A stretch of 24,098 nucleotides of DNA from CANHCC01 sp040381555 (GTDB lineage Bacteria; Bacteroidota; Bacteroidia; J057; RFSG01). The stretch covers positions 1 through 24,098 of the forward strand of contig JBEIHC010000036.1 of the NCBI GenBank assembly GCA_040381555.1. Reading direction: 5' to 3'. A program made the translations under genes and the position numbers. Of this stretch, positions 1-7,042 are shown in pieces; the first letter of the stretch is position 1; every line of letters starts with the position of its first letter. The notes under the pieces were generated by a model that ran no database searches, was not told where the DNA came from, and was given only the letters and a program-made list of their open reading frames with translations.

Positions 1-199
1 ACGCTTGCCAAGTCAAGGGACGCTTGCCAGGTCAAGGGACGCTTGTCAAGCCAAGGGACGCTTGCCAGGCCAAGGGACGCTTGCCAAGACAAGGGACGCT
101 TGCCAAGTCAAGGGACGCTTGCCAAGTCAAGGGACGCTTGCCAAGCCAAGGGACGCTTGCCAAGCCAAGGGACGCTTGCCAAGTCAAGGGACGCTTGCC
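1..199. repeat. 19-bp tandem repeat array (CAAGGGACGCTTGCC core), truncated at the left edge
   Basis: One partial unit (1-13) is followed by nine full 19-bp units starting at 14, 33, 52, 71, 90, 109, 128, 147 and 166, and a terminal 15-nt core at 185-199. The core CAAGGGACGCTTGCC is almost invariant (one C-to-T change in the unit at 33). The remaining four bases vary as AAGT, AGGT, AAGC, AGGC or AAGA. Each unit alternates CAAG and its complement CTTG: CAAG-GGACG-CTTG-C-CAAG-N. It therefore contains a 4-bp stem with a 5-nt loop and a second dyad centred on the single C. All three plus-strand frames stay open because 19 is not a multiple of 3, but the predicted peptides are only translated repeat. 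The array may continue beyond the window. The same core recurs at 21338-21570. Confidence 0.97.
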
Positions 200-275
200 T
201 TTTTAAAGTTGGAAACCCTTTCAATTGTGGTCTGCTTAGTAATCTCCCAGAAAATGCCTTTATTTCTACATGATT

Positions 276-1034
276 CTACATCCTCTCATCGACCTTATGT
301 CTTGAATTATCTTGCTTTTTTACGGTTCTCTTCGATGGTTTTTCTTTGCTGAGTGTTGATTTCAACGAAAGCGAATAATCTTTTTTTATGCCTTTAGGTG
401 TTTTTTTAAAAAGTATATCCCGAACCATTGGGTAATTAATGCATGCCTGAAATACAGCGGATGATTCATTGATGCTACTTGTGTAACAGACACTAAGGTC
501 ATTGTACTCTCCATCTTCCCTAGGGGCATTCTGGACTAATTGAATAGCCTCTTGGATGGCTCGTTTAGTCTCCAATTTTTGGAAATGACACAGTCTTCTA
601 GATAACCTATCATCTCGCTTAAATTTCCGGTTATATAAACGACCATAAGATTGTAAGAAGTTTGCGCACTTCTTTTTTAGAATAGAATCAATCGAGATGC
701 CCTGGCAATTGGGTTTATCCTTTTGGCAAATGTCCATGCCATTTAAATACTCCTTCCGCTCCGATACTCTAAGTATCCGATTTAAATGCTTCACTTTTCG
801 CGGTGTTTTCCTGATTATTTCTTCCGAATAGAATCTAACCACATATTCTATCCTGTTTCCGGTAATCGAAAAGGCTAAAATATCGCCTACCGGGAGTAAA
901 ATCCTTTGGATATTTCGGGTTAATTCTTTTGTGATCCACTCAACCTCGGTGAGAGTATGATGCTGATTGTTTGCAATGATTTGCTTACTTACCTGATAAG
1001 TAGCATTCGCTTCTAGTTTAATAGTTGCTTTCAT
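276..1034 (-). CDS. Degenerate RAYT/Y1-transposase-like protein, probably catalytically inactive
   Basis: 252 aa, ATG start. No whole-protein match is recognised, but the order of segments follows the REP-associated tyrosine transposase (IS200-like Y1) family common in Bacteroidota. YQVSKQIIANN (residues 13-23) matches the usual YHVYNRGNN region. LLPVGDILAFSITGNRIEYVV (46-66) matches the strand carrying NHxH. FLQSYGRLYNRKFKR (126-140) matches the conserved SYxxxxNK helix. IQLVQNAP (164-171) matches the YIHxNP helix. The catalytic residues are gone: NHxH reads N60-R-I-E63, and the nucleophilic Tyr position is Leu166. A lysine/arginine-rich tail (about 210-252) is added. The frame is intact, so this is not an obvious pseudogene. 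It ends 77 bp from the 19-bp repeat array, with no clear terminator between them. Inference: a domesticated nucleic-acid-binding protein. The family call rests on recalled motifs rather than an alignment. Confidence 0.62.
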   Translation of the reverse strand: MKATIKLEANATYQVSKQIIANNQHHTLTEVEWITKELTRNIQRILLPVGDILAFSITGNRIEYVVRFYSEEIIRKTPRKVKHLNRILRVSERKEYLNGMDICQKDKPNCQGISIDSILKKKCANFLQSYGRLYNRKFKRDDRLSRRLCHFQKLETKRAIQEAIQLVQNAPREDGEYNDLSVCYTSSINESSAVFQACINYPMVRDILFKKTPKGIKKDYSLSLKSTLSKEKPSKRTVKKQDNSRHKVDERM

Positions 1035-1169
1035 GATGTAATCTTTGGCCCATTTAATAAGACCTAGTTAATTGAGATTACAGCAAAGACTCACTGTCAA
1101 AACTGTCGGTATCCACAACTTCTTATGCAATACCGAGTCAAAATGGAAGCAAAGGTTAGCCCTTTCACC

Positions 1170-1239
1170 CGAATAAATTTTCGCTAATATACGAATGAGT
1201 TAAGTAATTATTTCCGGAAAAATGAGTTGAATTTATTCG
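1170..1239. repeat. Inverted repeat, 10-bp arms, in the intergenic region
   Basis: CGAATAAATT (1170-1179) and its exact complement AATTTATTCG (1230-1239) are separated by 50 bp. They lie in the 267-bp gap between the divergent RAYT-like gene and the SRPBCC gene. The gap holds no other clear signal and no convincing TAnnTTTG box for either gene. The arms could be regulatory or chance in AT-rich DNA. Confidence 0.5.
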
Positions 1240-1301
1240 CCCTTGAACCAACAGAATGAAACCCATTTGAACCTAACTGCGCGTTTTTCTGTACTATTAT
1301 T

Positions 1302-1757
1302 ATGGCCAAATTTTTTAAATATACCGACCAGCAATTTCTTCCTGTTTCTCCAGAAGTTCTATTCGATTTTTTTAGTGTTCCAGAGAATCTTAGTAAAATC
1401 ACCCCGCCAGAAACTGCATTTCAGGTGGTTGAATCTTCAAAACAAAGAATTGAGCAAGGTGTTGTTTTAAAGTATAAACTTCATCAATTCGGAATTCCTG
1501 TATTTTGGGTCGCAAAGATTGAAGAATGGGTGCCCTATCAATACTTTATTGATGTGCAGATGTCTGGACCTTTCGCGGAGTATAGGCATAAACACTCCTT
1601 ACAACAAGTGGAAGGCGGTACTCTCATTTTGGATGAATTAGAGTATCGACTTCCACTCGGTTTCTTAGGGGCTTTATGCGGAAATTTTTGGGTTAGAAGA
1701 ATGCTAAAAAAAACCTTTGAATTCCGGAAATTAAGAATGGAACAACTATTCGTTTAA
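1302..1757 (+). CDS. SRPBCC (START/Bet v1-like) family protein
   Basis: 151 aa, ATG start. The sequence has the pattern of small SRPBCC ligand-binding proteins of the cell-division-inhibitor-like/COG4276 type. It opens with a strand (FFKYTDQQFLPVSPEVLFDFF) leading to the conserved amphipathic helix with PENLSKITPPE. The middle has a strand rich in hydrophobics, W-V-A-K-I-E-E-W, then F-x-D-x-Q-x-S-G-P-F, and a long C-terminal helix (RRMLKKTFEFRKLRMEQLF). No signal peptide is visible, so it is probably cytosolic. The fold binds hydrophobic ligands in a central cavity, but the ligand here is unknown. It converges on the next gene, with a 4-bp overlap of the 3' ends. Confidence 0.8.
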   Translation: MAKFFKYTDQQFLPVSPEVLFDFFSVPENLSKITPPETAFQVVESSKQRIEQGVVLKYKLHQFGIPVFWVAKIEEWVPYQYFIDVQMSGPFAEYRHKHSLQQVEGGTLILDELEYRLPLGFLGALCGNFWVRRMLKKTFEFRKLRMEQLFV

Positions 1758-2212
1758 AGATATCCTTTCTCGATAAGGTACTTAGCAACTATTAAATCCA
1801 TTTCTAGAGTGCCTTTATACATAGGCACTTTTTGTTTTTTGTTGTCGCGGAATGTCCAAATAGTAACTTCTTGGGCGTCTTTGGTTTCAGCTGCGGCTTC
1901 GGCTATATTGGTGCCGTTGGGTAAAGATATTTCATATACCAAAGAGGCCTTCTCCCAGTTCTTCTTCTTACCATCATGTATCGTTCCAATCAATTTATTG
2001 TCCTGACGGATTTTTTCTACGAATACACTAAAAGGAGCATTGACATTTCTAGGGACCAATGAATAACTTATTCCTACTGCCGGACTGTCAAGATTATTAA
2101 AAAAATTCAAAGGCATGGATTTAATACTTTGAACCTTCTGATGATGCTGAACCGTAAAAGAGGAAAGTGCGATACTCAGGATGAGCAAGGCTAATTGAGG
2201 ATACTTTTTCAT
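1754..2212 (-). CDS. Secreted protein of unknown function
   Basis: 152 aa from the ATG at 2212. A longer frame from TTG at 2239 exists, but a TAnnTTTG box at 2244-2237 overlaps that codon, which favours 2212. The N-terminus MKKYPQLALLILSIALSSFTV is a clear signal peptide or single anchor. The mature part is predicted mixed alpha/beta, with a short conserved-looking core (IWTFRDNKKQKVPMYKGT) and a helical C-terminus (MDLIVAKYLIEKGYL). I do not recognise a family. It converges on the SRPBCC gene, whose probable terminator lies inside this coding region. Confidence 0.7.
   Translation of the reverse strand: MKKYPQLALLILSIALSSFTVQHHQKVQSIKSMPLNFFNNLDSPAVGISYSLVPRNVNAPFSVFVEKIRQDNKLIGTIHDGKKKNWEKASLVYEISLPNGTNIAEAAAETKDAQEVTIWTFRDNKKQKVPMYKGTLEMDLIVAKYLIEKGYL
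1808..1835 (+). terminator. Intrinsic terminator of the SRPBCC gene, inside the opposing gene
   Basis: AGTGCCT (1808-1814) and AGGCACT (1823-1829) form a perfect 7-bp stem with an 8-nt loop, followed on the plus strand by TTTTT-G-TTTTTT. It sits 50 bp after the SRPBCC stop, within the antisense coding sequence of the convergent secreted protein. Confidence 0.75.
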
Positions 2213-2236
2213 ATTTTTTGATATTCTTTCGTTAGA

Positions 2237-2244
2237 CAAATTTA
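2237..2244 (-). promoter_or_regulatory. Putative -7 box (TAAATTTG) for the secreted protein gene
   Basis: Reads TAAATTTG on the minus strand, an exact match to the Bacteroidota TAnnTTTG element, 25 bp upstream of the chosen ATG at 2212. No clear -33 TTTG was found at the expected spacing. Confidence 0.45.
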
Positions 2245-2578
2245 ATACACTTTGTCAGTAAAATGCTATTTTCGAACAAAAATTATAAATATTCCTTTCA
2301 ATTAGATTTTTGGGTAATAAATTTAAACAGGAAGAAAATGCCTATTTTTGTATAATGAGCGATGTTTTTGTGAAATTTAACCTTAATTTACTAATATTAG
2401 TTTGAATCAACTCTTAAGGAGAAATATCTGAAATCTCAGAACTTATCAGTGAAGTGTTCGTAAATAATGTCGCATAACCTAAATCTATATTCATGATTTT
2501 TTTCAAAAGGTCAAAAAGTTATAGTTGTTTAAACTATAACATAAATAAGTTAAATACACCCATCAGGATCGTTTTTCT
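2240..2578. other. AT-rich intergenic region between divergent genes
   Basis: About 340 bp without a coding region. Apart from the palindrome at 2518-2540 upstream of the MarR gene and the -7 box at its left end, I see no RNA gene, repeat or further start. Confidence 0.6.
2518..2540. promoter_or_regulatory. Candidate MarR operator (23-bp inverted repeat)
   Basis: GTTATAGTT (2518-2526) and AACTATAAC (2532-2540) are exact 9-bp complements around a 5-bp centre. The dyad ends 38 bp before the ATG of the MarR gene. The embedded TATAGTTG (2520-2527) is a one-mismatch -7 box, so the dyad would overlap the core promoter. MarR proteins typically bind such palindromes and repress their own genes, so autoregulation is a reasonable inference. 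Confidence 0.65.
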
Positions 2579-3028
2579 ATGGATATAGGAGAAGTTATAC
2601 ATCAGAAAAGTTTCAAATCGTCCCATCAAAAGGCAATACTCAATATTATATATACTGCAGGATGGTTGCAATTAGAACAAACACATATTTTTCGGCCGTT
2701 CGAACTTTCCCCACAGCAGTATAATGTTTTACGAATTCTGCGCGGGCGCAAGCCGGGTTTTGCTACGGTAGCCTATATCCAGGAACGAATGCTAGATCGC
2801 ATGTCCAATGCCTCCCGTTTAGTAGATAAATTGGAAGACAAAGCACTGGTTCGCAGAAGTCCCTCTAAGTTAGATAAACGACAAACCAATATCTCCATTA
2901 CTCCTAAAGGGTTAGATTTACTGGCAAAAATAGATGAAGCTTTGGAAGGGGAAAATGTTCGTTTTGCAAACTTGACAGAGAACGATGCAGATATTCTGAG
3001 TAATTTATTAGATAAACTCAGAGGTTAA
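2579..3028 (+). CDS. MarR family transcriptional regulator
   Basis: 149 aa, ATG start. It has the classic MarR layout. A long N-terminal dimerisation helix is followed by LSPQQYNVLRILRG (about 44-57), the recognition helix region VAYIQERMLDRMSNASRLVDKLEDKALV (about 64-91), the wing with RRSPSKLDKRQTNISITPKGLDLL (about 92-115), and a C-terminal dimerisation helix. The D-x-R in the wing (DKRQ) is the family's conserved DNA-contacting motif. It acts as a dimer on palindromic DNA and is usually relieved by small molecules or oxidation; the effector here is unknown. A 23-bp palindrome lies just upstream. The downstream gene is convergent, so it likely acts on itself and on distant targets. Confidence 0.93.
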   Translation: MDIGEVIHQKSFKSSHQKAILNIIYTAGWLQLEQTHIFRPFELSPQQYNVLRILRGRKPGFATVAYIQERMLDRMSNASRLVDKLEDKALVRRSPSKLDKRQTNISITPKGLDLLAKIDEALEGENVRFANLTENDADILSNLLDKLRG

Positions 3029-3034
3029 ATACGA

Positions 3035-3559
3035 TTATTCGTTATCTGTAAACCAGGAACTATAAAGTATATAGTTATTGGCTGTTCGCTTCAATAGTTC
3101 CTTTTGAGCATCAGTTAAGGGCTTGATTTTTCGGGCAGGAATTCCAGCATAAAGATATCCTGATTCTGCGTGAAAATTCTCTAACACAATTGCCCCAGCT
3201 GCAATAATGACTTCAGATTCGATTACAGCGTGATCCAATACTTTTGCCCCCATCCCAATCAATACTCTGTCGTGAATGGTGCATCCATGAACAATTGCAC
3301 CATGACCAATGGATACTTCATTCCCAATCTTCAAGGCCGCTTTCTGGTAGGTACAATGCAGAATCGCCCCATCTTGAATATTGCTATTTTGTCCAATCTC
3401 TATTCGATGAACATCTCCCCGAACGACAGTATTAAACCAAAAAGAACAGTTATTTCCGATAATCACTTCCCCAACGATGGTGGCGTTTGGTGCGATGAAT
3501 ACATTTTCTCCTATTTGAGGATGGTGCCCATTGACAGGAAGTATAATTGGCTGTTGCAT
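3035..3559 (-). CDS. Gamma-carbonic-anhydrase-like hexapeptide (left-handed beta-helix) protein
   Basis: 174 aa from the ATG at 3559; a TTG two codons upstream is less likely. Imperfect hexapeptide repeats (for example IGENVFIAPNATIVGEVIIG, then VSIGHGAIVHGCTIHDRVLIGMGAKVLD) span residues of about 15-140, as in the YrdA/PaaY/gamma-CA family. RGDVHRIEIGQNSNIQDGAILH carries the first metal-ligand histidine region, and GHGAIVHGC carries the other two His ligands. Members form trimers with metal at subunit interfaces. Many are active carbonic anhydrases, and some have other roles. A C-terminal amphipathic helix (LTDAQKELLKRTANNY) is typical. It lies 64 bp downstream of the metallophosphoesterase on the same strand and could be co-transcribed. 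Confidence 0.9.
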   Translation of the reverse strand: MQQPIILPVNGHHPQIGENVFIAPNATIVGEVIIGNNCSFWFNTVVRGDVHRIEIGQNSNIQDGAILHCTYQKAALKIGNEVSIGHGAIVHGCTIHDRVLIGMGAKVLDHAVIESEVIIAAGAIVLENFHAESGYLYAGIPARKIKPLTDAQKELLKRTANNYILYSSWFTDNE

Positions 3560-3623
3560 AAACAAGAAGATAAATAGATCCTGCTAAATTACAGGTAAAT
3601 ATTCTGTATTTAACTCTGAATAT

Positions 3624-4913
3624 TTAAGCCCGAGTAAGTTCCAATACACTTATCTCTGGTAATATCCCAACCCTACCCGGAAATCCAATAAAGCCAAAGC
3701 CACGATTCACATAAAGATGCTGCTTGATTTCTGTATATAATCCAGCCCATTGCTTGTAAACATATTGTACCGGGCTCCAATGAAATCCGGGAATTTCAAT
3801 GCCAAACTGAAATCCATGTGTATGACCGGATAAAGTCAATTGTATGTCTGGATAGGATTGCCGAACTTCAGCATCCCAATGAGAGGGATCATGCGACAGT
3901 AAAATCTGAACCGGTACGGTTGCTCGGTCTATCCCTTCTATGGCTTGCTTTAAATTGCCATAGCGTGCAAACCCTCCTTTTGCCCCCCAATTCTCAATAC
4001 CAATGAGCGCTAGTCTGCTTCCCTCTTTTTCTAAAATAACATGTTCATTTAAGAGTAAATTCCAACCAAATTCCTTCTGTAGATGAAGTAATCGCTTGAA
4101 ATTTGCCTCCTTCTCTCCAGGCTTCCAATCCCGCACATAATCGCCATAGTCATGATTCCCTAATACTGAATACACTCCCATAGGAGCCTGTAGTTTACTC
4201 AATATTTTCAAGAATGGCTCTGCTTCTTCCGCCTTATTATTGACTAAATCTCCTGTGAAACAAATTATGTCAGCCTTTTCCGAATTTGCCATTTCTATTC
4301 CTCTTAATACTGCAGCCTTGTCGTCTAAACTTCCAGCATGTATATCGGATAGTTGAGTTATCCGAAATCCCTCCCATTCCTTTGGTAAATTGAGTATCGG
4401 TATCTTCACCCGACGAATCTTGTAATCATATCTTCCTTTCAGAATCCCATAGGCTACTGAAACAAATGGGATTGCCGCAACCAAAACACCCGCCTTCACA
4501 ATAAACTCCGACCTTGTCATGCCTGAATAGTGAATCATGTCAGGGTGTGACGAAGCATTGGCCAAACCCAATAATCTTCCTCCTAGGAATCGAACTAAAA
4601 TCTGAATATCATCAATTAAGAGAAATGATAGAAATACCAATTTGGGTAAATAGGCCAGCACAAAAAAACCAAAGGTGCTCGTCACAAGCTTGCTTGAAGG
4701 CCCGTTCTTTGCCCCAGGAACAAAAAATAAAGAGGCTGTCAAAATAAGGAAACCTGCTGTGATTGCCCAATATCCAATTCTTATTCCCATTTTCCAACGG
4801 GTATTGGATATGTTAGCTGTGAGAAATTTTATTCCCTGATAGGCGTATAGATCAATGATCAGTAGAATTCCGACCATCAATCCCACCCTGAATAGCAGCG
4901 TAGTTAAACTCAT
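3624..4913 (-). CDS. Membrane-anchored metallophosphoesterase (YkuE-like)
   Basis: 429 aa, ATG start. The N-terminal part (about 1-155) holds four to five hydrophobic segments, including RVGLMVGILLIIDLYAY, YWAITAGFLILTASLFFV and FFVLAYLPKLVFLSFLLI, plus one at about 138-157. The catalytic calcineurin-like domain follows, with SDIHAG (189-194), TGDLVNN (220-226), GNHDYGD (252-258), LSHDP (339-343) and SGHTHG (362-367). All five metal-binding blocks are present, so it should be an active dinuclear metal phosphoesterase. The YkuE-type family acts at the membrane on phosphate esters that may include lipid intermediates; the substrate is not deducible here. Its start overlaps the end of the GT87-like gene by 62 bp, implying co-transcription. 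Confidence 0.92.
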   Translation of the reverse strand: MSLTTLLFRVGLMVGILLIIDLYAYQGIKFLTANISNTRWKMGIRIGYWAITAGFLILTASLFFVPGAKNGPSSKLVTSTFGFFVLAYLPKLVFLSFLLIDDIQILVRFLGGRLLGLANASSHPDMIHYSGMTRSEFIVKAGVLVAAIPFVSVAYGILKGRYDYKIRRVKIPILNLPKEWEGFRITQLSDIHAGSLDDKAAVLRGIEMANSEKADIICFTGDLVNNKAEEAEPFLKILSKLQAPMGVYSVLGNHDYGDYVRDWKPGEKEANFKRLLHLQKEFGWNLLLNEHVILEKEGSRLALIGIENWGAKGGFARYGNLKQAIEGIDRATVPVQILLSHDPSHWDAEVRQSYPDIQLTLSGHTHGFQFGIEIPGFHWSPVQYVYKQWAGLYTEIKQHLYVNRGFGFIGFPGRVGILPEISVLELTRA

Positions 4914-6117
4914 AGGGTATTTTTAATAAGGCTGATTTATCCTGTATTATAATTAGCCATGTCAGAAAAAGTGCAGAGGCAAATAGTATCCAAGTATATA
5001 ATCCGACTGAATACGCATAAAATTGAATTTGGGTTCCTAAAAATAATTTTGCACTCAATGACCCGCTTATCAGAATAATAAGAAATAGGCTGTTTTGAAA
5101 GGAAATTCCCTTCCGAAGTTCCGTAACAAGAATAATAGATACCGGAAGAAGTATTACCAAATGCTGATTCCAAGTGAGACCAGAAAATAATTGGGATAAA
5201 CATAAAAACAGGGTTGGTTCTGCCAAGGTGAAGGGTAGTTGTTGTACTCTTCTTACTATCATCCAGCCGGATACTAAAATGATGACTCCGTATTGAAAAT
5301 ACCGAACCAAACTTTTTATCTCTATTATCGGAAGAGAATAAAAATTCACTATTGCATGCGGATATTTTCCAGTGGGCTCACACAATAGCCGAATTACAGT
5401 AGCAGCGAGGTTCTGATTTCTTAAATCAGTATATACATGACCAGCAAGCATAAATCGAAAGAAATACAGGTAGAAGTCTTTCCAGTCCTGGATACTCTGT
5501 TCTATCCCTCGGAAAAGTATTGGTGAAATCAAGCAAAGAATTATGCTGGCTCCTATTCCTATTAGAAACTTAAGATTTCCTCGAAGAATCATCCACCCCA
5601 ATAAGAACAAAGCGGTTAGTTTGAATAAAACTACGAAACTGAGTAGCATTCCAGCATAGAAGAACTTACCTCTTAACCAAAGCTCTAAGGCCAAAAGGGT
5701 GAATACGAACAGGAAAATATTATTCTGACCCAATTCGAGATTTAAAAAAAAATAGAACCCACTGAGAAGCCAAGCCAGTATGATTGTCAATGAAGTGACT
5801 TGCCATCTCAATAGAAACCAATTCCAAGAGAAAAGAATACTAATTCCTAAAAACACAAAATTAAAAGCAGAGAACAATGCTGAGGCAGTTTTCAGGCTAA
5901 ATAGGGCTAATATTTGATGTACCATTGCCGCAAAGGGGGGATACATAAAAGTGAGTCCGGAAGCTTTCCCTGCATACAAGGATTCACCTGTAATAAAGCG
6001 AATCCCAGAAATATAGAAGACATATAAGTCTCCATGATCTACCTGCCTTTGAGCAGAAAACCAACCGTATAATACAGCAAACGCAATCCAAATTATAAGG
6101 ACACCTCGGTTTGCCAT
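4852..6117 (-). CDS. GT87-like (DUF2029) multi-pass membrane glycosyltransferase
   Basis: 421 aa from the ATG at 6117. A TTG-started extension to 6195 is open, but a strong -7 box at 6178-6171 lies inside it, so the ATG is preferred. About ten hydrophobic helices span the protein. The first loop carries HGDLYVFYISGIRFITGESLYAG, followed by TFMYPPFAAM. The acidic residue after the first membrane segment and the YPP motif are typical of GT-C fold mannosyltransferase-like proteins of the GT87/DUF2029 group. These transfer sugars from polyprenyl-phosphate donors on the outer face of the cytoplasmic membrane. Donor and acceptor cannot be read from sequence. A 20-bp palindrome covers its start codon, and its 3' end overlaps the metallophosphoesterase gene. 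Confidence 0.85.
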   Translation of the reverse strand: MANRGVLIIWIAFAVLYGWFSAQRQVDHGDLYVFYISGIRFITGESLYAGKASGLTFMYPPFAAMVHQILALFSLKTASALFSAFNFVFLGISILFSWNWFLLRWQVTSLTIILAWLLSGFYFFLNLELGQNNIFLFVFTLLALELWLRGKFFYAGMLLSFVVLFKLTALFLLGWMILRGNLKFLIGIGASIILCLISPILFRGIEQSIQDWKDFYLYFFRFMLAGHVYTDLRNQNLAATVIRLLCEPTGKYPHAIVNFYSLPIIEIKSLVRYFQYGVIILVSGWMIVRRVQQLPFTLAEPTLFLCLSQLFSGLTWNQHLVILLPVSIILVTELRKGISFQNSLFLIILISGSLSAKLFLGTQIQFYAYSVGLYTWILFASALFLTWLIIIQDKSALLKIPYEFNYAAIQGGIDGRNSTDH

Positions 6118-6131
6118 TTTGGAAAATGGCA
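6112..6131. promoter_or_regulatory. 20-bp palindrome over the GT87-like start codon
   Basis: TGCCATTTT (6112-6120) and AAAATGGCA (6123-6131) are exact complements separated by two bases. On the minus strand the second arm includes the ATG at 6117 (AAAATGGCA reads across the start). In the mRNA it would fold into a hairpin hiding the initiation codon; in DNA it could be an operator. Confidence 0.6.
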
Positions 6132-6170
6132 GTTGGAATAAATCGATTAGTCGAAATTTATCCCTAGGTG

Positions 6171-6178
6171 CAAAGTTA
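6171..6178 (-). promoter_or_regulatory. -7 promoter box (TAACTTTG) for the GT87-like gene
   Basis: TAACTTTG on the minus strand, an exact TAnnTTTG match. It predicts a transcript starting near 6165 with about a 48-nt leader before the ATG at 6117. Confidence 0.6.
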
Positions 6179-6280
6179 CAAGAATGACTAAACAAGATTA
6201 TTGACTCGAATTATGAGCAAGTTATCTAGAAATTAGATGCAAGCAAGACTAGGCTGTTTGAATACTTAGGGCTTACTATT

Positions 6281-7003
6281 TTATTTTGCTACTGCTGTAG
6301 TTTGATTCAGTAAAGCCAATGCAACTTCTGCTGCTTTTTGTTCGGCAATTTTTTTCTTAGGGTCGGAAGCTACGCCTAATACGATCAATCCATTTCGAAC
6401 TTCTACTTTATACACTTTTCCTCTTCCTTCATTTCCCTCTTCAAAGGTGACAAATTCTAATTCATCCCATTTTTGCCTTCGTGCATATTCCATAATCCGG
6501 GATTTGTAATTTACCTCTAGAGTTTCTAAATCTCTGAGAGAAAAATTTCTAGATAAAATTTTATCTAAAACAAAGCGCCGGGTTTTGAAATATCCCCGGT
6601 CCAGATAGATGGCACCAATAAGAGCCTCTAGGGCATCGCCTCCCATAGTTCGAGCAATCGAATGACCCATACTTTTTTGGTCATATTCAATTAAATCTGG
6701 AATTCCCATCTTGCGCGAAATGTCCGACAATGAGCCTCTATTCACAATTTTGGATCGCATTTCTGTTAAAAAGCCCTCCCCTTTTATGGGATACAATTTA
6801 TACAATTGCTCTCCTACGATCATGCCCAACACTGCGTCTCCTAAAAACTCCAGTCTTTCATAGCTTTCATGGGCTCCCATTTGTTTGACCTTAACGGTAG
6901 AACTATGCCGGAGCGCCAAACGATACAATCTAAGTTCATCGGGTACCATTCCGGTAATTCGATAAATCTTAGCACGGAAGGAATCTTTGCCTTCCAGCTG
7001 CAT
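6281..7003 (-). CDS. rnc: Ribonuclease III
   Basis: 240 aa, ATG start. It cleaves double-stranded RNA in rRNA and mRNA maturation and turnover. The RNase III signature ERLEFLGDAV (49-58) supplies E52 and D56. LTEMRSKIVNRGSL (79-92) includes E81, and GDALEALIGAIYLD (122-135) supplies D123 and E126, so all catalytic acids are present. The C-terminal double-stranded-RNA-binding domain runs from about 163 to 234, with the KIAEQKAAEVALALL helix. It sits 39 bp downstream of fabF on the same strand, the usual acpP-fabF-rnc order. The length is normal for the family. Confidence 0.97.
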   Translation of the reverse strand: MQLEGKDSFRAKIYRITGMVPDELRLYRLALRHSSTVKVKQMGAHESYERLEFLGDAVLGMIVGEQLYKLYPIKGEGFLTEMRSKIVNRGSLSDISRKMGIPDLIEYDQKSMGHSIARTMGGDALEALIGAIYLDRGYFKTRRFVLDKILSRNFSLRDLETLEVNYKSRIMEYARRQKWDELEFVTFEEGNEGRGKVYKVEVRNGLIVLGVASDPKKKIAEQKAAEVALALLNQTTAVAK

Positions 7004-7042
7004 CTTGAAATATCCGATGAAGGAAGTGAATGCCAGAAGAAA

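Noticed and set aside
1..199. CRISPR or TIGR-type guide array
   Set aside because: The four variable bases are far too short and non-unique to be spacers. No Cas, Tas or other effector gene lies in the window. The longer spacers in the second cluster are partly duplicated rather than diverse.
5..352. Three open frames over the repeat array (peptides such as SQGTLAKSRDACQ)
   Set aside because: They exist only because a 19-bp repeat without stops is open in all frames. The peptides are the same repeat read in different phase, and the extensions past 199 have no protein-like features.
6118..6195. TTG-started extension of the GT87-like protein
   Set aside because: A consensus -7 box lies inside it at 6171-6178, and the added residues lack the hydrophobic start expected for the first membrane helix.
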